Below, piece after piece: positions 60,785 through 64,000 of a stretch of 64,000 nt of DNA. The first letter of the stretch is position 1; each line of letters begins with the position of its first letter. The position numbers and the translations under genes were made by a program. This stretch comes from Candidatus Cetobacterium colombiensis. GTDB lineage: Bacteria; Fusobacteriota; Fusobacteriia; Fusobacteriales; Fusobacteriaceae. A model generated the notes under the pieces. It was not told the origin of the DNA, ran no database searches, and was given only the letters and a program-made list of their open reading frames with translations. The DNA is taken from positions 26,645 through 90,644 of the forward strand of contig NZ_JAVIKH010000011.1 of NCBI RefSeq assembly GCF_033962415.1, written 5' to 3'.

Positions 60785-62551
60785 ATGAATTTACAAAAAA
60801 GAAAAGAGCTTGTTGAAGTAGCTCTAGGAAAAAGAGAAGCTGATATAGTTTTAAAAAATGGTAATCTAATCAATGTATTTTCAGGAGAGATATATAAAGC
60901 AAATATATATATTTATGATAAATATATTGCTAATATTGTAGAATGTGAATTAGATTCTATTAATACAGGAAAAAATATAATTGATATTAATGGAAATTTT
61001 GTTTCTCCAGGTTTTATTGATTCACATGTTCATATAGAGAGTAGTCACTTAACTCCTGTTAATTTTGCAAGAGCAGTTTTACCAAAAGGAACAACAACTA
61101 TAATTGCTGACCCGCATGAAATTGCTAACGTTTTAGGTATTGATGGCGTTAAATATATGATTGAAAATTCCAAAGATGTCTCTATGAACCAATATTATTT
61201 AATTCCTTCATGTGTTCCATCAGTTGTAGGTCTTGAAAATGCTGGAGCTGAATTTAATGATAGAGATATTGAAGAGATGTTAGATTTACCTAGAGTTTTA
61301 GGTCTCGGTGAAGTTATGGACTTTGTTGGAGTTATCAATCAAAGTGATAGAATGACTAAAATAGTTGAAACTGCCTTACAAAAAAATATGTTTGTTCAAG
61401 GGCATGCTCCTGGATTAATTGGAAATGAATTATCTGCATATATTTGTGGTGGACCTGTATCATGCCATGAAACTACAATTGGAAGTCATGCAGTAGATAA
61501 AATAAGAAAAGGAATGTATGTGGATTCTAGAGAAAGCTCAATCTCTAAAAATATAAGTTCAATAGTTGAAAGTGTTAAATATATGAAATCTCCTAGAAAT
61601 TTAACTCTTTGTACAGACGACAGAGAACCAAGAGATATTTTAGAAGTAGGACATGTTAACAACTGTGTTAGAGTTGCTGTTAAAGCTGGTTTAGATCCTA
61701 TTGAGGCTATTAGAGCTACAACACTTAATACTGCCCAAGAATATAAACTAGATAAAATAGGTGCTCTTGTTCCTGGATATTTTGCAGATATTGTAGTTCT
61801 AGATGATTTAACAAATTTTAATGTTTTAAAAACTTTCTGGCAAGGAAAATTAATAGCAGAAAACGATAAATTAGTTGTTGAAATCAAATCTCCAGAACTA
61901 AATATTGAAACTTTGAACTCAGTTTATGTAAATGATTTAAATGAAAATGATTTTAAGATAAAAGCTCCCATAGAAAATGGTGATATTGAAATTGAAGTTT
62001 TATCATATCTTACAAAAGAAAGATCTATTACAGCTCAAAAAACTATTTTAGTTAAAGCTAAAGATGGATTTATTGATATTTCTGAAAACTCTAATTTAAA
62101 CTTTGTTGCAATTGTTAATAGACATAAACAAAATAATAATATAGCTTTAGCAGTTGTAGAAAATTTCCATTTAAAAGAAGGGGGAGTTGGGTCAACATAC
62201 TCTCATGATAGCCATAATTTAACAATTATATTCAACAAACCAAGTGAAGCACTTGCAATTACTAACAAGATTAAAGAGTTAGCTGGTGGAATTGTGACAT
62301 CTGAAAATGGAGTAGTTACAGGAACTCTGCCATTCCCAATAGCTGGAATACTTTCAAATCAACCTGCTGAAATTCTATCAAAGGAAATTACAGAGATGAA
62401 TGAAATTCTTAGAAAAATGGGAATAGAAAGTCCTTCACCAATAACAGCTCCAAGTACTTTGGCTTTAATTGTAATCCCTGATGTTAAAATGAGTGATCTA
62501 GGACTTATTGATGTTAAAGAACAAAAAGTTATAAATATTTTCAAAGCATAA
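60785..62551 (+). CDS. ade: Adenine deaminase
   Basis: 588 residues, full length for the AdeC/COG1001 amidohydrolase. Converts adenine to hypoxanthine and ammonia in the cytosol. Metal motif DSHVHIESSHLTP (about 81-93), TTTIIADPHEIANVLG, QGHAPGL (His) and the catalytic LCTDDREP. The C-terminal part with GSTYSHDSHNLTII matches the family's second domain. ATG after AAAGGAGG. Controlled by the guanine riboswitch in its leader; its product, hypoxanthine, is itself a ligand of that class, so feedback is likely. Confidence 0.96.
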   Translation: MNLQKRKELVEVALGKREADIVLKNGNLINVFSGEIYKANIYIYDKYIANIVECELDSINTGKNIIDINGNFVSPGFIDSHVHIESSHLTPVNFARAVLPKGTTTIIADPHEIANVLGIDGVKYMIENSKDVSMNQYYLIPSCVPSVVGLENAGAEFNDRDIEEMLDLPRVLGLGEVMDFVGVINQSDRMTKIVETALQKNMFVQGHAPGLIGNELSAYICGGPVSCHETTIGSHAVDKIRKGMYVDSRESSISKNISSIVESVKYMKSPRNLTLCTDDREPRDILEVGHVNNCVRVAVKAGLDPIEAIRATTLNTAQEYKLDKIGALVPGYFADIVVLDDLTNFNVLKTFWQGKLIAENDKLVVEIKSPELNIETLNSVYVNDLNENDFKIKAPIENGDIEIEVLSYLTKERSITAQKTILVKAKDGFIDISENSNLNFVAIVNRHKQNNNIALAVVENFHLKEGGVGSTYSHDSHNLTIIFNKPSEALAITNKIKELAGGIVTSENGVVTGTLPFPIAGILSNQPAEILSKEITEMNEILRKMGIESPSPITAPSTLALIVIPDVKMSDLGLIDVKEQKVINIFKA

Positions 62552-62561
62552 ATAAAATGGA

Positions 62562-62595
62562 AAAGTGGCTGGTTCTAAAAACTAGACACTAAAAA
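62562..62595. repeat. Possible solo end of an insertion sequence
   Basis: Read on the minus strand it begins GTGTCTAGTTTTTAGAACC, similar in layout (TGTC, then 8 bases, then AG..CC) to the inverted repeats at 5540 and 8102. No transposase is near. A relic is likely. Confidence 0.25.
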
Positions 62596-62648
62596 TAAAG
62601 AGAGATCTCTTGTTAATATTTTTTCACCAATTATATGATTTTTTTTAG

Positions 62649-62707
62649 CAAAAAGCTATCTTAAATAAAAAGTACTTTTATAGTACCTCATCTAAGATAG
62701 CTTATTT
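62649..62707 (-). terminator. Terminator after the esterase gene
   Basis: AAGCTATCTTA / TAAGATAGCTT outer stem with an inner GTAC / GTAC stem; T run on the minus strand. Confidence 0.75.
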
Positions 62708-62711
62708 TAAT

Positions 62712-63608
62712 TTATTTTAAATTTTTATTTAAAAATTCAATAATTATATCTGTCACTTTTGGCTGATACCAATACTTATCTGCATGATTAGCATTTTTTA
62801 CAATATATCTATGAGCATCCACCCCTTTTTCTAAAAGAGCTTCAAAAAGTATTTCTGTTTGGCTTGGAGAAACTAAACCATCTTTATCTCCGTGCATCAA
62901 TAAAAACGGTGGAGTATTTTCAGAAACATAATTTAATGGATTTGCCTTTTGAGCAAGATCTAGATTATCTTCTATAGAACCTCCCTTACTAAATAAAGAA
63001 AGTCCATTTATAAGTATCGCTTCTGGTGATGCTGGAGAAGCATGTGCTTCTTGAACTTCTTTTGAAAAATCATCTCCTACTTTAGTTAAATCTGACAACC
63101 CATAAATATCTATTGCAGCTTGAACGCTACTTGATTCATTTAAATTTTCTCCTATTTCAAATTCCTCACAATTATTTGTTGTAGCTGTTAATGCTGCTAA
63201 ATATCCTCCAGCAGATTCACCCATAATTGCAACTTTTTCTTTGTCTATTCCAAATTTACTTGCATTTGCCTTTAAAAAACGAATGGCGTTTTTCACATCA
63301 ACTAAAGCATCTGGAAATTTCCCTTGAGGTATAACTCTATATTCAATACTAGCTACAATAAATCCTGCTTCAGCTAGTGCTACTCTCTGTTGAAGATAAT
63401 TATATTTAGGAGCTAAAAAAAATCCTCCACCAGTTACAAAAACAACTAATGGAAATACTGCATCATCATTAGGTTTTAAAAGATCCAATTTCAAATTAAA
63501 TATATTCTTTAATGAGCCATAAGGCTGGTAAAATGTTATATCTGGAAATTCTAAAACCTGATATTTTGTTAATGGAAACTCTAATTCAATTGATTTATTT
63601 TTATTCAT
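62712..63608 (-). CDS. α/β-hydrolase esterase (BD-FAE/HSL-like)
   Basis: 298 residues from the ATG at 63606-63608 behind GGAGGTAGAG; a 28-codon upstream extension lacks an RBS of that quality and is rejected. FVTGGGFF is the oxyanion-hole GGG region, GESAGGY holds the nucleophilic Ser, HGDKDGLVSPSQ the Asp and NANHADKYW the His. No signal peptide. Likely a carboxylesterase for acetylated sugars or small esters. Single gene. Confidence 0.88.
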   Translation of the reverse strand: MNKNKSIELEFPLTKYQVLEFPDITFYQPYGSLKNIFNLKLDLLKPNDDAVFPLVVFVTGGGFFLAPKYNYLQQRVALAEAGFIVASIEYRVIPQGKFPDALVDVKNAIRFLKANASKFGIDKEKVAIMGESAGGYLAALTATTNNCEEFEIGENLNESSSVQAAIDIYGLSDLTKVGDDFSKEVQEAHASPASPEAILINGLSLFSKGGSIEDNLDLAQKANPLNYVSENTPPFLLMHGDKDGLVSPSQTEILFEALLEKGVDAHRYIVKNANHADKYWYQPKVTDIIIEFLNKNLK

Positions 63609-63685
63609 CTCTACCTCCGCTTTAAAATAAAATTTATGATAATTTGTATTACTTAAAAAGAAGTTAATCTCCTTTTGAATATTCT

Positions 63686-63761
63686 TTGACAAATTTATTA
63701 TTATGTTGTAAAATAATTATAAATTTAGTACGCATACGTACTTATTCTAAATTTTAGGAGG
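63686..63761 (+). promoter_or_regulatory. Orphan promoter with palindromic operator and RBS but no gene
   Basis: TTGACA (63686-63691), 17-bp spacer, TAAAAT (63709-63714). AGTACG-CATA-CGTACT (63727-63742), a perfect dyad, lies downstream, then TAGGAGG (63755-63761). No frame follows: the nearest start codon is met by TAA two codons later, at the presumed left edge of the IS607 remnant. Confidence 0.6.
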
Positions 63762-63851
63762 CTTTTAACAGTTGAAATAAATTTATAAATTTCAAAAATA
63801 AGTTTTGACTCTTATAATTTTTACTATTAAAATAAGTTGAGGTGAAATAAA

Positions 63852-63932
63852 ATGAAGTATTATTCAACTAGAGAAATGGTAAAAATTTTAAATGTAACAG
63901 ATCAAACATTAAGAAATTGGATAAGGAGTTGA
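63852..63932 (+). pseudogene. tnpA: IS607 TnpA (serine recombinase), truncated after the DNA-binding helix
   Basis: Starts ATG after GAGGTGAAA and encodes 26 residues (MKYYSTREMVKILNVTDQTL and six more), the MerR-like helix-turn-helix that opens IS607 resolvases, then TGA. The whole catalytic serine-recombinase domain (about 170 residues) is missing, and the tnpB start follows within 10 bases. An internal deletion is the simplest explanation, leaving a tnpB that cannot move by itself. Confidence 0.7.
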
Positions 63933-63938
63933 TTTCTG

Positions 63939-64000
63939 ATGATTCTATCGAAGAAGATAAGGTTAAAACCAGATAAAACTCAGGAATCTTTACTTTGGAA
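63939..64000 (+). CDS. tnpB: IS607 TnpB (OrfB) endonuclease, N-terminal part
   Basis: Frame from ATG at 63939 to the window edge encodes MILSKKIRLKPDKTQESLLW, the standard TnpB opening (K.R.KP...Q...L). The RBS is AAGGAG. Cut by the window end, so completeness is unknown. It differs in sequence from the TnpB at 46098. Confidence 0.7.
   Translation, partial: MILSKKIRLKPDKTQESLLW

Larger units (their letters stand above)
63772..64000 (+). mobile_element. Degenerate IS607-family element, running off the window
   Basis: Left boundary inferred where the orphan promoter loses its gene. A near-palindrome (TTGAAAT...ATTTCAA, 63772-63795), a promoter (TTGACT 63805, TAAAAT 63828), a truncated tnpA and the start of tnpB follow. 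Confidence 0.55.

Overview
The window is a very AT-rich chromosomal segment (about 28% GC by eye). Gram-negative envelope genes (TolC, RND pump, periplasmic adaptors, lipoproteins) sit beside Clostridium-like features: purine riboswitches, SigH-type sigma factors, strong GGAGG ribosome binding sites and LrgAB. This mix is typical of Fusobacteriota. Cetobacterium or a close Fusobacterium relative is my best guess from gene content, but I could not test it. There is no rRNA, no CRISPR array and no complete prophage. One tRNA (Leu, anticodon CAA) is present.

Layout. 1-2.7 kb: a wall-lytic cassette (papain-like peptidase, GH108 lysozyme, membrane protein) and two small secreted pilus-chaperone-like proteins. 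2.8-5.5 kb: MscS channel, a PsiD-like phosphatidylserine-decarboxylase homologue and a small membrane protein. 5.54-8.10 kb: a two-gene ATPase/TOPRIM defence candidate bounded by matching terminal inverted repeats. 8.1-12.6 kb: NRAMP metal transporter, DAACS symporter, and pyrG behind a leader terminator. 12.6-26.3 kb: accessory region with an AbiF-type HEPN protein and its own upstream small RNA, two paralogous Mga/BglG-like regulators, two SigH-like sigma factors, a MacAB-like exporter, a free-standing small RNA, a DUF3109-like Cys-rich protein and a PLD-helicase. 26.4-32.6 kb: cysE-cysK, a second DAACS symporter, tRNA-Leu, two small envelope proteins, and an amino-acid ABC transporter preceded by a leader peptide with four consecutive His codons (attenuator). 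32.6-39.5 kb: a five-gene ABC importer with a phosphodiesterase-like enzyme, a NhaC-type antiporter and a third SigH-like sigma factor. 39.6-45.8 kb: a TolC-adaptor-RND-MerR efflux operon with a 19-bp-spacer MerR promoter. 45.9-47.3 kb: an IS200/IS605-type element with only TnpB. 47.3-51.6 kb: two small orphan genes, a ferredoxin-like membrane gene broken by an early stop, an oligopeptide-binding lipoprotein and an M42 aminopeptidase. 51.7-59.3 kb: GGDEF cyclase, MATE pump, PTS IIC, LrgAB, a YjeM-like permease and an L,D-transpeptidase. 59.4-62.6 kb: a BMP nucleoside-binding protein and adenine deaminase, divergent, each behind a guanine-type riboswitch. 62.7-64 kb: an esterase, an orphan promoter/operator, and a degenerate IS607 running off the end.

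How parts fit together. The divergent riboswitch pair ties purine uptake to adenine salvage. The His leader predicts that the adjacent ABC system imports histidine. The MerR dyad implies drug-responsive efflux. Three near-identical SigH paralogues in 26 kb, two of them behind a shared 17-bp upstream motif, suggest a cross-regulated alternative sigma network. The strongest leads for new biology are the inverted-repeat-bounded ATPase/TOPRIM unit, the AbiF plus small-RNA locus, the histidine attenuator and the unassigned ~100-nt RNA at 20.0-20.1 kb.
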